A stretch of DNA of 64,000 nucleotides from Puffinus mauretanicus (GCA_023333565.1 JAJKFH010003165.1:1302001-1366000), one strand, 5' to 3'. Positions 12,344-25,600 are shown, counted from the first letter of the stretch. A program made the numbers and translations. Notes: generated from the letters alone by a model not told the origin.

Positions 12344-14300
12344 TCACAGAATCAAAGAAGTGCTGGCTGGGACCAACTTCTGCCCAATCTGCTGCCCAAG
12401 TGGGAACTATTGCTAACAGCAGATCAAGTCAGCCACAGGTCTGTCCAAATGAGTCTCAAAATCCTCTGAGGACAGAGATTAAACTTCTGTGGGCAACCTC
12501 TTCCAGTGCTGCTCTGTCCCTGCAGATAGAAGTTCCTCCCTACTGTTCAATCCCAAGTTACAGTTTGTGGCATCACATCCCTCTTTTTGCTATCTGTCAC
12601 TACTGAACAGAGATCAGCTTTAACATCTTTGTAAACACCCCTCAAAAAGTTTTAGGCTGTTACTGGATTGTTCTTCAGATTCCTCTTTTCCAGACTCCGC
12701 AAGCCCAACTCTGTCAACCTTTCCCTTGCAGTCTCATTCCTTAAGCCCCTCACCATTTTGCTAGGCCTCCTAATGGTCCCTCTCCAACTCTTCTACCTAC
12801 CTCTTGAAGTGGGGGGCCTCCAAAACTGAGTGGAGTATTCCAGACGGCCTCACAAACACTAAGTAGAGGGGATAAAAACTTTCCTTAAAGTGCTGCTTCT
12901 AATGTAGCCCGGTGCCTGATTTGCCTTATTTGCAATGAGAGCACATAAATTGAGCATTTATGGCTCATGCTCAATTCAACATAACACATGGGGTTGATTT
13001 GCACCAGGTGCTGAACTTTTTATTTCTCCTAAGTCAACTTCAAGTGATTTCTGCTGTCCCCGTCCTCAGAGTTTTTGAACTCTCTCTGGATTGAAGCTCT
13101 ACTATCCAGCATGTCAAACAACATAATTTAGTGTATCTGCAAATTTGCACAAAGCGCATCTTGCTTCATGACTCAGGCTGTTAATGAAAGACCTCACAGT
13201 GCCAGCCTCAGTATCACCCCCTAGAGTACCCTGCTTGTTAAGGACCACCAATTGGATGTAAAGTATCACTAATCTTTCAGCAGCTAGTTTTCAACCCATC
13301 TAAAATTCCACTTGCCTAGCCCATACTTCTTCAGCTTCCAAATGAAACCTCTATGGGAGGCAGTGACAAAAGCCCTACTGAATTCAAGGCATCTACTACT
13401 CTCCCTCACCCCTGTAGCAAGTCATTTCATCCAAGGCAGCAACAAGGTGAGTCAAGCACAAGTTGCCCTTGCTAAATCCACGCTGACTATTTCTGATTGT
13501 CTCCTTGTTCTTCATGTGTTTGGAAATGAGAAGATACTCCATGATCTTTCCAGGCCATGAGGAGAAGCTGACCGGCCTACAGTTGACCAGATGCTCCTTC
13601 TTGCCGTTCTTACAGACGGGTAAAATGTCAGCCTTTTTTCATTCGTTGAGGACCTCCCCCAGCTGCACAGTTTTTCTGTAGTGGTCTCACATCTCCCAGC
13701 TCTTTCAGCACCCTCAGCAGCTCCCATCCAGTCCCACTAATCTGAATATATCCAGCTTCTCCAAGTGGCCCCTAACCTGTTGCTCTCCAGCTGTTGGCTG
13801 TGCCTCTCTTTCTCAAAAAATGCTGGCATATACAGAGGCAGGGGAACAGGCTTTTCCCTGAGGCAAATAAAGCATTTAGTCCTTCCATTTTTCTGTACCA
13901 TCATATACTAGCTTGTCTCTCCTATTCGTCGATGAATTTACAGCTTTCCTGAACTTCCCCTTTGCTATCAATCTACTTTAAGAATCCCTTCTTGTTAACG
14001 TTAGCTAGTTTTTGCTCTAACTAGCTTTTTCTTTTTCTTCTTCATTTCATTCCTATGCAACCAAGCTATGCTTTTGTACTCCTCTTCTGCTATCTGTCCT
14101 CGTTTTTGTGTGCTCCACTTTTTGCATGCTGCCTTTCTGAGCAGTTCCCAAAGCAGTTCCTTGCCTAGTCAAGTGGGCCTTCTTTAAAAGTCCCCAGTCT
14201 TCTTGCACAATAGGATTATTTTTTTCCTGAGCTCTCAATAAGTTTTTATTAAAATCAAGCCTTACGTGGGAGGACTGAGGAGCCTGCCACTCGGGCACCT
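12344..14300 (-). mobile_element. 5'-truncated CR1 LINE remnant, antisense
   Basis: Read on the - strand this is the 3' part of a CR1 non-LTR retrotransposon. The ORF2 reverse-transcriptase domain is still legible but broken by stops and frameshifts. NCRPVSF lies at 13564-13584, followed by a GKIME motif at 13538-13552. QRGFSKG, the RT motif before the catalytic block, lies at 13466-13485. RVLKELGDV lies at 13688-13714 and NKKGFLK at about 13977-13997. Nearer the 3' end a segment reading roughly LEYSTQFWRPP (about 12800-12840) matches the CR1 C-terminal region. The 3' end is the CR1-type terminus just inside cttcacagaatca near 12344. No intact catalytic FADD box was found. The 5' limit near 14300 is a judgement, since homology fades there. 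Heavy decay marks an old, inactive copy. The subfamily is not assigned. Confidence 0.9.
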
Positions 14301-14940
14301 GTCCTTCTCACCTCTGCCCCCAGAGCCCTACAGTGACCTTCAATCTGCTGAAAGCTTTTCCTGGCTGCTTCACTGATGCCTGCCTAGATGAGCTGCCAGG
14401 GAAGCAGTCAGAAAGCCAGATAAGCCGTGGCAGCCTCTCTGCAACACCATGGATCCAGGCTCCAGGCAAGCAGCAGACCTTCCCGGGTGATCGATCTGGC
14501 TGGCAAACGGGATGCTCTGTCCCACGGAGGGAGAAGTCACAAACCATTAATGCTTGTCATGGCATCTTCATAGGATGGGTCTGAATTCGGTGACGCGAGG
14601 TGTCCAGCCTACAGTCCCCCCGCCAGCAGAAATCATCCATACTCCTCTGCCGATGAAGCCCAGGCAAATGGCCACAAACAGAGACGGAGCCTTCTGTGTG
14701 TGCATCTGCCAACCTCCCCCCGGTCCAACGCTTAAAAACTGGTAGGGGACATCTACCAAGGTTAATTTGACCTGATGGCTGGGAGTGAGAGAGAGCACCA
14801 CAAGCTGGGGCTAATCCAGCCCCGCGCGGGCACCGGCTGGCCGGCCACATGGCAGCTGCCTGGGGCTGCGGGCAAGCGCCTACTGCCCCTCCGCTACCAG
14901 AGCGGGTCAAAGACAAGTGCGGGGAAGGGAGCATAGGTCC
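14301..14940. other. GC-rich unassigned block next to the CR1
   Basis: This is the strongest GC-rich segment in the first half of the window, with a CpG-dense part at about 14815-14930 that includes the palindrome CCCGCGCGGG at 14821-14830. A 125-codon minus-strand ORF (14557-14934) and shorter plus-strand ORFs exist because stops are rare here; none resembles a known protein. It may be the 5' continuation of the CR1, another old repeat, or a small CpG-rich regulatory patch. I cannot choose between these from the sequence. Confidence 0.4.
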
Positions 14941-17900
14941 TCTTGGCTAAAGGCTGCGGTAGACTATTTTAGGACCACTGAGATCACCACCCATCTGGCC
15001 AGCTTGAAACACATTCGACAACGAGTTAAAATGTGTGACAGGCGCAGAAACAGGCAGCAAAGTTATGTAAGCTTTTTTTTCCTCTGGAAACCAGGCTAAG
15101 AAGTCACCCCCACACACGCATACGTCCTCCGTACCAGCAAACTAGTTTTGCCAAATCCCAGTTCAACTATTAGCATGTATTTATTTCACTCACCAAACAT
15201 GAATATCATCCTGATTTCCTTCTCCATTCCTTTCTCCTCTAAACCCTGCTTGGCACTATTGAGACCACATAGTCAGAACATGCTCTTCTTGTTTCACACA
15301 ATGGAGGAAAGATACAGGATGTCTCCACAACACATGATTTTCTCTAACCCCCTTCTTCCAACATGCTGCTATTAAAAAAATCAGAATTTGTTTTATGCCT
15401 AAACACAGAAGATGAAGCAGGTGCTAAAAATCCAAGTCTTCCTGCTGGACAGTTTTATCTCTTACTCTGTTATATCAAGAGATAATCTAAATGGCCCAAC
15501 AGCATTAAAAAGTTATTGCAGATTTGCTACCATAAAGTTAAAAATGTAGCCTTACAGAGTGTAGCATATTTTCCCCACATTAGAAATATTACAAAAATCA
15601 ATTTAATACTGCCCACTACCAAGCTTGAATGGTTCAACAGCCCATTATTTGGGAAATTAACATCTTCTACATTCCTCAAAGCAGAATTAATCCAAGATAT
15701 AACTTGTAGTAAGATGAAGAACAAAAATGAAAAATAAAAAAGCCTGAGTCAAATCTACTGATTGGCATTTTAGCTCTAACATAAAAGAAATCTAATGTAG
15801 ACCTTTGTGGGATTTAGGCAACTGATGTAATACAAGCGAATTATATTGATTTTTTCCCCTCAACAGCTATGATTTAGATAATGAAAAGAAAACACCAAAC
15901 AGTATTAAGAAAAACAGAAATGAAAGCCTGCAGGTTCAAGTCAGGTGGCTCCATGCAGTCCTTTTTATAAATAAAATTCAAGAAACGCTAATCACTTTTT
16001 CCTTCAGTACTCATTATCAGATGAGTACTTGCTGAAGTCCTAGCTAACAACTGAAGGTTCAGGTCATAATTTCTGACATGTTGGCTATTGCTAGCCAATG
16101 ACTGAGACTTAGTTTTAATAGATGCCACAAAGCTAACTAACTTCAATCAGGCACTCTTAAAATTCACCACAAAAAGCCTTTGTGCTGCTGAAGCCAGAAA
16201 ATAATCTTATGAGGAATGGAAGGTGATAGTACAACATTATTTAATGCACTATAGGGTGAGGGGGAGAACATAAACCAACCTGTCATTGCCTAAGAAGCTG
16301 GACATAAAACATGTTTTTCCTGGCAAGTCTAATTGTCAAATTGCAGCTCACCATTCAGTTTTGGAAGAGGTCAGATTGCCTGCCCTAACGATGGTAACTA
16401 GCTAGATGTGAGGGGAAGCTTCAAGTCTAGTATAAGTTTATCCAAAGCCATAGTAATACTTGAGAAGCAAGCATTAAACTTAATCGCTTAGATTGCAGTA
16501 AGGCAGGCATTTAAAGAAAGGGATGGGCAAATCTATCCTTCCGACCCACTTTCCTGGAGTGGAGTGGCAAAATTTTGTTAGCTGCTACAGAAACTACTAT
16601 AAAAATAATGAAATTAACTATTGCTTGCTGTCATCTTTAAAAAGGGATTAGACTTCTATGGATTAATAGGCAGAAAATTACTAAACAGTCGGGCTTTATC
16701 ACCAACCTTCCCCCTATCCTCTAGAGAAGAAAGCCTTCAACTGCAACATTTTTGGCAGGTGAACCAAAGCAAATTAGGCTGTATTCTTTCCAACTCTATC
16801 CTAAGTGCAGGCTCTTCGATACAAGATTGCATTTGCAGACCTCCCATGTGAAAAGAGTATTAGTTATCCTGTCTTTACAGTTTGAAAAAACAACACCAAA
16901 CCAGCCTATATGAACTATACAACTAAACCTGAGAAATGTTTTCCCTTCATTCTGCAAGTTCACAATCCTCTTTGGAAGTCAAGATACCCATGACTGCTTG
17001 GTGTGAGGGCGGACCTATGGAAATATTTCTTCAAAGCACAATGCAAACTAAGGAATATTACAATGATTAAGCAGAAAATCAGTCCTTCCCCATCAAGAAA
17101 AGAGGCCTCCTGTTATTTTTCTGGGAATATTTCCATAAAGGCATAGTTTAGAGAAAAGCAGGCAGCAGTAGCAGTTTCAATGATTGCATACCTGGGTCTG
17201 TAACATCACAACACACCAACAGAAAGCACTGCAAATCATACCAAAAAAAATCCTTGCTCTTAAAAGATGCTTTAAAGTTGCACTGCTGGCCCTACTAAAC
17301 TCACACTGGCTGCTGTCTAGATATTTCAGTATCACACTACGAATGGGTGATCCAAATTCTTCTGCTTCTGCAACCGCCTGCATTTCAGTGTTTCACCTGT
17401 AATGGAAACGCTACCACAACCTGTTCCTATGGATTCTGTAAGGACTCCACTTGTTGGCATTTCAGATTTCTGCATAAGGGGAAGTACTTCTGCGAGTATG
17501 AAAGAATATCTAAATACTTTCTGCAGAAGAGTGCTGTCTCGGTATGCATGTTGGAGATGCGCTCACGGGAAGAACCCCCCTCCCCCCCAAAAAAAGAGGT
17601 GGAGGTAATGTATTTTAAGCATCACCACTCTAATTTCAGTAACCATTGTATTCCTTGTGTTCTAGTGAAGTTCATGGTAGAATGAATCTTATAATCCGTA
17701 AGTGGCAATTATGATTCTTAAAAGACTGCCTTTTGTCACAAGGTCTTCAGAAGCTTTTAAGATGAGATGTCAAGCAGGCAGGCAGATTTTTTTTGCCAGA
17801 CAATAGAAATGTTACTTAAATCAATCTTGTAGGAAAAGGAAATATCTACCACGTTACTACGTAAATATCACCATGTTCAAATACCACCATTCCCTGGAAT

Positions 17901-20280
17901 TAGGATACAGGTTTTATATAAGAAAGTTTGTTGGTTTTCTTTTTTTTTCAAAAAAAAAAAGCAGGGGGGGGATTATAAGGTTTGGATTTGTAAGACTTAT
18001 CTATTTTTCGAAATCTGTTAGATACTTTTTTCACTGTTGTATTTGTTTCCACATTTGGAGATTGCTTTTATAACTTTAATTTCAATAGCATAAAAGTTAT
18101 TCTATAATTAATTCTTGTCTACTAATAAAGATGACAACCACAGCCTCTGGGTTTATAGATTCCTTTCCAAGTGCAACATCATGGTCACAGTGGTCTCCAA
18201 GAGTTCAAGCAGCTTTCCTTCGCTAAGCTGCAAAGCTTTAGACATGAAGGAGCAAGCCTGGTAAAATCTGCCTGGCAAGCATTGGCCAGGGCTTCTAGCA
18301 AGCAGCAAGAGAAGATGGAGACACAGACATAGCTCCTCTGAACAGCAAAAGTCTAATAAGATACTACAGGATGAGGACATCCAGCTTCAAATAATCAAAA
18401 AACTAAGAGACGAACAGACTTCCAACACCACTTCTGGAACCATCTTCTTTTTGCCCAGCACAATAGTTTGGATTTTAACCTTCTGAAATAAGGAGGCTTT
18501 TGATTCCTCTGTGTTGTTTGCTAAACACAGGCTAAGCTGAACAGAAAAAAATTATGCTTATAGAGACTTTTTCACTTGTTATTCCTCCCAAATTCCTTTA
18601 TGCCCTGTAGATGCCTTCCCTCTTCCCAGACCTTTCCTCTTTAGGATTCTTCTCCTCACGCTTCGTCCTGCATTAACTTTTGGTGCCACTCCAGCCCCCA
18701 GAGCCGTGACAGAAACAGCAAACCCCGAGCTCCCTCCCTCACACCCACACAAACCCAATCTTTCAAGTGGATCCTATTGCTTGTCCCTCCCAGCTATTTT
18801 TCTCTTCGTTCAGTGTCACAGCTGTGACCCCAACACCTAGTTTGTATGCCTGTCTCACCACAGGCAGCCAGGATGGTACAGAAAGACACCATTTCACTAG
18901 GAGAAAGGAGCATGCAGAGAAACTCAAAGGCTGCGTAGAGAAGCAACTAACTCCATCTCACACTCCTCCCCAAAAGCCTCCTACTCACACCCAAAACCCA
19001 GCGCTCTGCTGACCCGTTTCCCCATCTGAGGAGGCTTCTTTTACAACCGAAACACAACAACACTGCCCGCAGATGTGCAGAGAACAAACACCACGTGGGC
19101 CTACGTGTGTCTCTAGTAAGCTCCTCCTAGGCTGATGAGAGCTATCGATCAAAAGTAACTTTGAGACATGCTTTTTGGGTCAGAGCTCAAGATGTTTGGA
19201 TTGTTTGGCTTGACAGGGCTATAATGTACTGCTCGGAGTCCCTGCAAAAACAAGGCATAGGTGTGCTCACTGCTGCTCCATACTGCAACCCTTCCAGGGC
19301 AAAGCCATCGTAGCAAAAGTGGTTGTTGATTTGAAGCCATGACAGGCCTGCTTTTGATTCAGCAAAAAGTCCTTCAGGTAAAAAACTATTAAGGTTTCCA
19401 AAACAACGATATATGAGCATGCATCTCCTCAAAGAATAAACTAATTAGTAAACTGGAGCATACAGTCAAAATGTAAGCCACCATTTGCAGTGTTTAAGAA
19501 TGAGAAATATTTAATTAGCAGCTAGTCTTGTAGTCTGAAGCCAAAGATTTGTTATTCTGAAATGACTTCACTGTCAGTGGTTTCCAAATAAACAGAGGCA
19601 GAACTGCAGCAGATTTCAAACTAAGTAGATCTGACTGCAGATTCAGTGTGCGCACCCAGAAAGGTGATGCAATCTAGACCTACACATCAACATCTCTGAG
19701 ACACCCAAAGCATGACATGTTGTACAAACGCAATCTTAATGCAGTGTGAGGCAAAGGTGCAAACAGAAGTGTAGCTGTGGACTTAAACATTACGACAGAC
19801 ATTCATATGCAAAGATAAATTACGACACACGATGTGTACAAAGCACACACTCATAGAACTGAAGGCTTATTGGATTAAAATTTCATCAGATATTTGGTTT
19901 TGAACTAGATTTATGACAAGAGATAAATGACAGCGTATGCAAATCACTTCAGCCACCTGGCAGGTACGGCAATTTGCTGCAGGGAACAAACAAGTAATAA
20001 ATAAATAAATAGAGAGTATGTTGCCAGGCTCTGAGAGGAAGGGCTACAGGAAAATGGACTCTCTTTCCTCTAGCAGAGGTCACAGCAGTCAATAGGAATT
20101 ATTAGCATCATTCTTGTAACGTAAGAAAAAGCCAAGCTGCCAAGTAATAGCTACACTGCCACAGCATTTCAAACACTAGCTTTAGCAGCAATACAGAAGA
20201 AAATCTCTTTTCTTTTAAAGAAAAGGACATTAGTTTCTTGATGGAAATCAAACTAGTCAATTCTTCTCTCATGATATTTT
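14941..20280. other. AT-rich non-coding DNA
   Basis: No gene is recognised. A plus-strand ORF at 17347-17685 is rich in cysteine near its start but matches no family. A hairpin-like T9/A11 inverted run lies at 17940-17960, followed by a short G run. A short AATA tract lies at about 19996-20011. The remainder is featureless. Confidence 0.6.
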
Positions 20281-20324
20281 TTTCCTGTTGAACTCAGCGC
20301 ATCTTGTCTCGAATGATCTGTGGC

Positions 20325-20348
20325 AGCCCTGCGACCTGATGCAGGGCT
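20325..20348. repeat. Perfect 8-bp stem, 8-nt loop hairpin
   Basis: AGCCCTGC at 20325-20332 is followed by gacctgat and then GCAGGGCT at 20341-20348. The arms are perfectly complementary. No terminator role is expected in a vertebrate genome. It could be part of a structured RNA, but no longer complementarity surrounds it. Confidence 0.8.
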
Positions 20349-20988
20349 TTTCACTCTAACGAAAATCCTATCACCACGTAATAGAAGTCACCAGTATTAC
20401 ACAGTAGCTTCCTAGAAACTGTAGCCCTTTTTTTTTCTTCTGGTCAAATGAAATTGCCTACTCATTAAAAATTTGTTGATAGAAGTTAAACATGGAGTGA
20501 AGGGATGCCTGAAGGTTTAACATCTGTGAATACCTTTTCCCATGGATCAAATGCCTGAGTTGATGGCTCTGAAAGACCCTGCTGGTTTCTACTCTCATTT
20601 CTGCCCACAGAACATCCCACAAACAAAAATAAGGCACATTTTTATTTTTGTTTGTCCATATAACAAAGGCTTCAGCTGATGGTTTATATCCTTAGAATCA
20701 GTTTTGAAACTGATGATAAGTGCAAAAACTGATCTTTGAAGGAAAATGCTGTGCACGGAAAATGCTGATTTACTGCAAGGAGAAATCTCCGTGTCTGTTT
20801 TTTCTCAGATGGCACCTTTATTCAAACTAAAGAATCATTATGATATCACATGGAAGTCACCCATCCCCAGCCACATCTTGCTGAAGTTGTTAGTGTGGTT
20901 TTTTGACAAAGAATAAAAAAAACCAAACAAAACAAATCTGCCAGGTAAACTGGATTATACCAAACCTGTTTTCCTCCTTCTGCCTGAG

Positions 20989-21042
20989 AACTATTTGCAA
21001 CACCCAAATGTGGAACAGGTTCAAAACATTTGCCTGCTTCAG
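20989..21042 (+). other. Candidate 54-nt exon (splice-signal based)
   Basis: A pyrimidine-rich tract (about 20966-20985) ends in CTGAG at 20988. Fifty-four bases later CAG is followed by a perfect GTGAGT donor at 21043. The 54 nt are a multiple of three and open in all three frames. The frame from the first base reads NYLQHPNVEQVQNICLLQ. I recognise no protein in any frame. Consensus splice pairs at this spacing arise by chance in 64 kb, so this is only a prediction. Confidence 0.12.
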
Positions 21043-22118
21043 GTGAGTAACGCTCCAGAGCACAACTCCCAAGTAAATGGGTGAGCCAAGTGGTTCTCTC
21101 CGGGTATAAAGTGTTCCTTCCGCACCCATTGTTTCAAAGTATTTAGTTGTAGCACCAAGGTTTTTCAGAAGGCAAATTTAGGATACACATGGGAGGAAAT
21201 GAGAAGCAACAGTATCCAGTCACTTCCATTGGCAATACTAGGTTGTGAATCTCACACTGGATGGCATGTGATGGAAGAAAAAGGACAGCTGAAATGCTGA
21301 AATACTACTACTGCTATGAAGGCTGTGGAAAATTAATAGCTTCTTGGACTGGAATGATGAAGAGAATAAACTCCTCTAAATTCCTCCTCCTTCCCCACAC
21401 ATATACCTTGTGATGAGTGAGAAGTTTTTCTTTTTTTTTTTTTTTTTAAATTATTATTATTTTATACAGAGAGAGGACCATTTGCTGTGTATTTGGACTT
21501 GCAGCCTGTAATGTTTCTTTGTTTTAAGTGTTCATCCAAGCAGCTAGTTACTGCTTTCCAGCTAGTTACTGAATTTCTGGTGAGAACAAATAGTTTTGCA
21601 ATGTTATTTGAAAGGTGTACAGATAACTATTAAACAAGCAGATTACCTGGTCTCTCCTCTTCTCACCAGAAGAGGCACCACCGCCACCCAACAACTGCCT
21701 CAGCTGCAAAGCAATGTAACTTCTTGCATCAAGGACCATCTCCAGTCATCTTTAGTCCAGGAGACATTCTCACCTGGCACATTAGCCTCACCTCTGAATA
21801 CCTCCCCAGTCAGGCCACCAGCTGGCAGAGGCTTGTGAGCAGAGTGGGAATTAAAAAGGACAAGCCTGATGTCAGAGGGAACGACTGCTTAGTGACAGCA
21901 TCACCGTGGTAGGAAGAGACATCTCACAGAAATCTTGTCTTAAATTTCAACAACACATGGCCATGAGCCCCAGGCATGCCGCATGATGCAGGAAATGAAA
22001 TCTCTAGTTACGCTGAAAGAACAAGAGGTACAGGGCTATCCACAACATGACACTACACTTACCTTTCCTGTTAACAGGATTTGGGATTTTTTTTTTTTTT
22101 CCCTTTTCCCCTTTCAAG
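21043..22118. other. Non-coding DNA
   Basis: No gene is recognised. A run of 17 T lies at 21431-21447, followed by a short TTA tract. The 80-codon ORF at 21596-21838 has no family resemblance. Nothing else stands out. Confidence 0.6.
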
Positions 22119-22560
22119 TCTGGATGCTCACAATTTTAGCAGCCCAGGAAGCACATCCCAGTGTGCAGCATCTTCCCCGTAGTCCGTTCCCCCAGCAGGA
22201 ACCAGGCGCCTTGCCCCCGCCCGCACAGCCGGCTACCCACGTCCCTGGGGACCAGGAGGCAACGCCTCTCACCCCCTTTCCCCTCTACCTACACCACAAG
22301 TCCCCTCAACAGCAGCACCTGCCAAATCCATGTCAAACCACGGCAAGGGGGGTGAAATTTGCTTTTGGCAGGGAGATTCACTGCCCGAGTAGCTGTTCCC
22401 TGTATTTGGGAAAAAAAGCAGGTTATTGGACAGAAGCCGTTTGCATCCCTGATTCTGATCTACCATCAGATGGATCACACTGGCCAAGAATACAGCAGTT
22501 TCAAGAATGTGCTAGATGCTCTTTAACTGAAGACAAAGCCATACATTTAAAATAAAAGTC
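22119..22560 (+). other. Candidate 3'-terminal exon with 190-codon ORF
   Basis: A very strong acceptor-like signal (14 T then CCCTTTTCCCCTTTCAAG) ends at 22118. From 21983 to 22555 an open frame of 190 codons runs through it. The part after the acceptor is Pro- and Gln-rich, then ordinary in composition. The stop codon TAA overlaps an AATAAA at 22551-22556, and several more AATAAA strings follow in A-rich sequence to about 22600. It is the longest ORF in the window, but it lies in a stop-poor GC-rich stretch and matches no known domain. It could be the last exon of an unannotated transcript, coding or not, or simple chance. Confidence 0.15.
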
Positions 22561-22600
22561 TAAATTAAATAAAAAATAAAAAAAATAAATCAAAAAAATG

Positions 22601-25600
22601 TTTCACAAGATCTGTGTTATCACTAAAAAGCAGATTGCAGAGATGTTATATCCTTATGAAATCCAACGTGATTCTGAAGGGCTTCTTTACTATGGTTGTT
22701 TTGGTATCTCTTTGAAACTGAAAACCAAATCAATTTAGACAAAAATATTACCCAATTAAGCTTGCTGCCGATGACTCCATCTGCATGGGAAATGCAGAAC
22801 ACAGTTGAGCGTGAAATGATCCAGTCTCAGACAGAAAACTCTGGAAAATTATTTATCTGCACTAAGGGGGCCACAAAGATGCACTTCATTTACTGAAGAG
22901 GCAACCAACGACCACAAGTAACATTAAGTAGTACCAAAAGTTTGTGTGAAAACAGAGGGAACCAAGGTCGTATTGTAGCCTTTATCCAGCCCAGTTAAAT
23001 GTAACTCCACCCCGCATGATACAATTTCTCTTAGCAAACGTCCACCTAAACCAACCACCACTCACCTCAGCCAAGGAGCCTTTTCAGAAGCCTGACACAC
23101 AGAGATGCCCTTTCTGCAATCCTACTTCCAACACACCCCAACACCTTGGACTCCTCTCCTTTTCCTTCCCTCTGCTTGTGCTTTTTGAACAGAAAAGGAA
23201 TTTTAAACTCCTTAAAGGAAAGATTCCCCCCCGCCCAAATAACCCAGGTTTTCCATGCTGAAATATTGAACACTCTCTTTCAGATACATTTGCAGTATGG
23301 AGAAGGACTTTACAGACAAGACAGCCAGTTTCAGAAAAAAGTAATACATTTTTTATTCCCTTTTTTCCCCCCACTTTATCTCATATCCGTGCATCTCCAC
23401 TGAACTGTTTCTTCCCTCTTCTGACATCCAAGCAAACCCAGAGAGAGCAGACGGCTCTCAATGTCTCTTAGAAATCCTAAGTGCTTCTTACATATTTCAC
23501 TTGAACGCTGCCCTCGGAGAGCCTGTGGGAGTTATTCAGAAAAGCAACCTTTGGTTTAGTGATGCTTGTCCCCTTTAGCTTGATCTATTGCTGACAAAGA
23601 AAAAGAGGCTCTTCCGAGGAGTGGGATGCAGCAGCTGCTATCCGGCTGGGGCAGTGAACTCCCTTTTGGAAGAGCCATTTTCTCTCCCTTGATTACGGGA
23701 CGTGTAGGGAGAACGGTCTCTGGAGGCCTTTCTGTGCATTAGCATCACTGAAGACCCTCTTACCTCCCGCTGCAGATGACTCCTCACTTAATTTTCCAGG
23801 CACCCTCTCCTACATGTCCCAACCTAAATCTATCGCTCGGCTCCTGCTCTCTAAATCTAGCATATTAACAACTGTGAGAGGCCCCTCTATATATATTTAG
23901 TTTACCTAAATGATACTTGCTCATCGGTGCCACGTGCAAGTCTGCTACTGCTGGATAGCTTGCCACTAACAGAAAAATAAGGAAGCTTTTCATAATGCAG
24001 TTAAGTTATAGAGGACACAGGTAAACATAAATTAAATTAAGAGAAGTTTGTGACGGGAGTCTGTTGGTGAGCATCTCAAATGGAGACTCTATGCTGAAGC
24101 TTGGCAGCTCTTGTCAGCGAGATGCGCATGTTGCAATGTATTAGAGTGTGCTTTTTAAATTATGTAACGCACCTGCTAGCTAGTAAGAGAAGCAGAGTAT
24201 GTCTAAATCTACTATCAACGACTATTCTGTCTGTAAAGTCATTAGCAATCATTCCATACTGTAGTTTCACTAAAGAAATCATTCCAAAAGAAGTCCAGGT
24301 TCACAGGACATGCCAGCAAGTCTCAGGTATAAGTCTCTAGACAAACTGGATGAATTTCCACATCATTTACACCCTGTAGGAAAACACATTTTCAAACTGG
24401 ATCTGAGAGAGAGACCCAGAGTCATCGGTCAGTGCCAGAAAGAAGCACATTAAAGGACTGTGAAGCCAAAAATAATAATTTTTGGATAATTATCCTTTGG
24501 ATAATACAGAGCTAACGAATTGCTGCAAGCGATGTAAATGAGGAAGACCCGTCAGCTGCTGATATACATGACAGCACCACGAGGACTGATGGCAATAAGA
24601 ACAAACAACAATACACAGGTTCCTACAAAAAAAAAAAGCTCTGTTGGACCTGATGGTTTGAAGTTTCTTCACTTAGCCATACCATATACACTCTGAGAAG
24701 GCTGACAAGCCCCAATTATGAACGGGCAGACCTGTACCACCCTGTGCTGTGACACTGCCTTCCTTGCACACCACTCTGAACAAAGCTCCTCTACTACCCT
24801 TGGTGTAAAGGCGAGATTTCATTGCTGAAAACAACAGACTCTGGGAGGTTACTGAACTCTGCTCTTTGAGACCATAAACAAGGAAATGAATCATTTATTT
24901 TAATCTTTCTTCTGAAATATCATAAGAGGTCCAGAGATCTTCCTTTTCTCATCCCCCTCCAGTGACAACCTTCCCATGAGAACTCCTCCCTAGATTGAGT
25001 TGTTCATCTGTTCACCATTTTTTTAAGCAATAAATTTCACTTTCCAACTTGTGATAGCAAGTTCTGTGCCTTTGCTTTCACAAACCTCTAAGTAAAAACC
25101 TTCTTTGAAAAGTACTAACCAAACTCAAAGGGTCCAGTCTCTGAAATGTAATGGCTATGCATCAGCCATGCTTCCACCCAGCTTCTATATGTAATTTTTC
25201 CACATTTTTCAATAGCGCAATAAAAAAAGGTACGTCCAGTTCCTTCTTGCTAGAAGAGCCAAGAAACAATTCACACAGAAGTTGTCTTTAATTCTCCCTA
25301 AAGAGAGCGAAGACTTAAAGAACATCAATATCAAGCTTGGAATGAGTTTTTGAAAACTTTACATGGGCTGCCAAAGTATACCATAAACGCCACTGATAAA
25401 CTTAAGAGTTTAAACTGGAAAGGATATAAAGGGAACTGCTGATCTTTCAGCAGCAACGGGAATACCGCAATCTGGTTGTTATTCCACTGCCAGTGTCCAG
25501 CACAATGCAGTCCCTCTCTACTCCTACCGTCCCTTTACATCGCCTCTGTAGTACTCCACAGAGGTGAAGCTCTGCAGAAAAGAGAGCCCGAACCCAGGAA

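Noticed and set aside
16247..16256. CACTATAGGG, similar to the end of the T7 promoter
   Set aside because: Only the last ten bases agree; the upstream part of the promoter is absent, so it is coincidence and not vector sequence.
17347..17685. 112-codon ORF with a cysteine-rich beginning resembling a small cysteine-rich domain
   Set aside because: Cysteine spacing fits no family I know, there is no signal peptide and the C-terminal half is low-complexity.
23066..23210. Possible 145-nt minus-strand coding exon with GTGAGT donor
   Set aside because: A stop falls in the last codons before the donor in the best frame and earlier in others; a non-coding exon remains possible but is unsupported.
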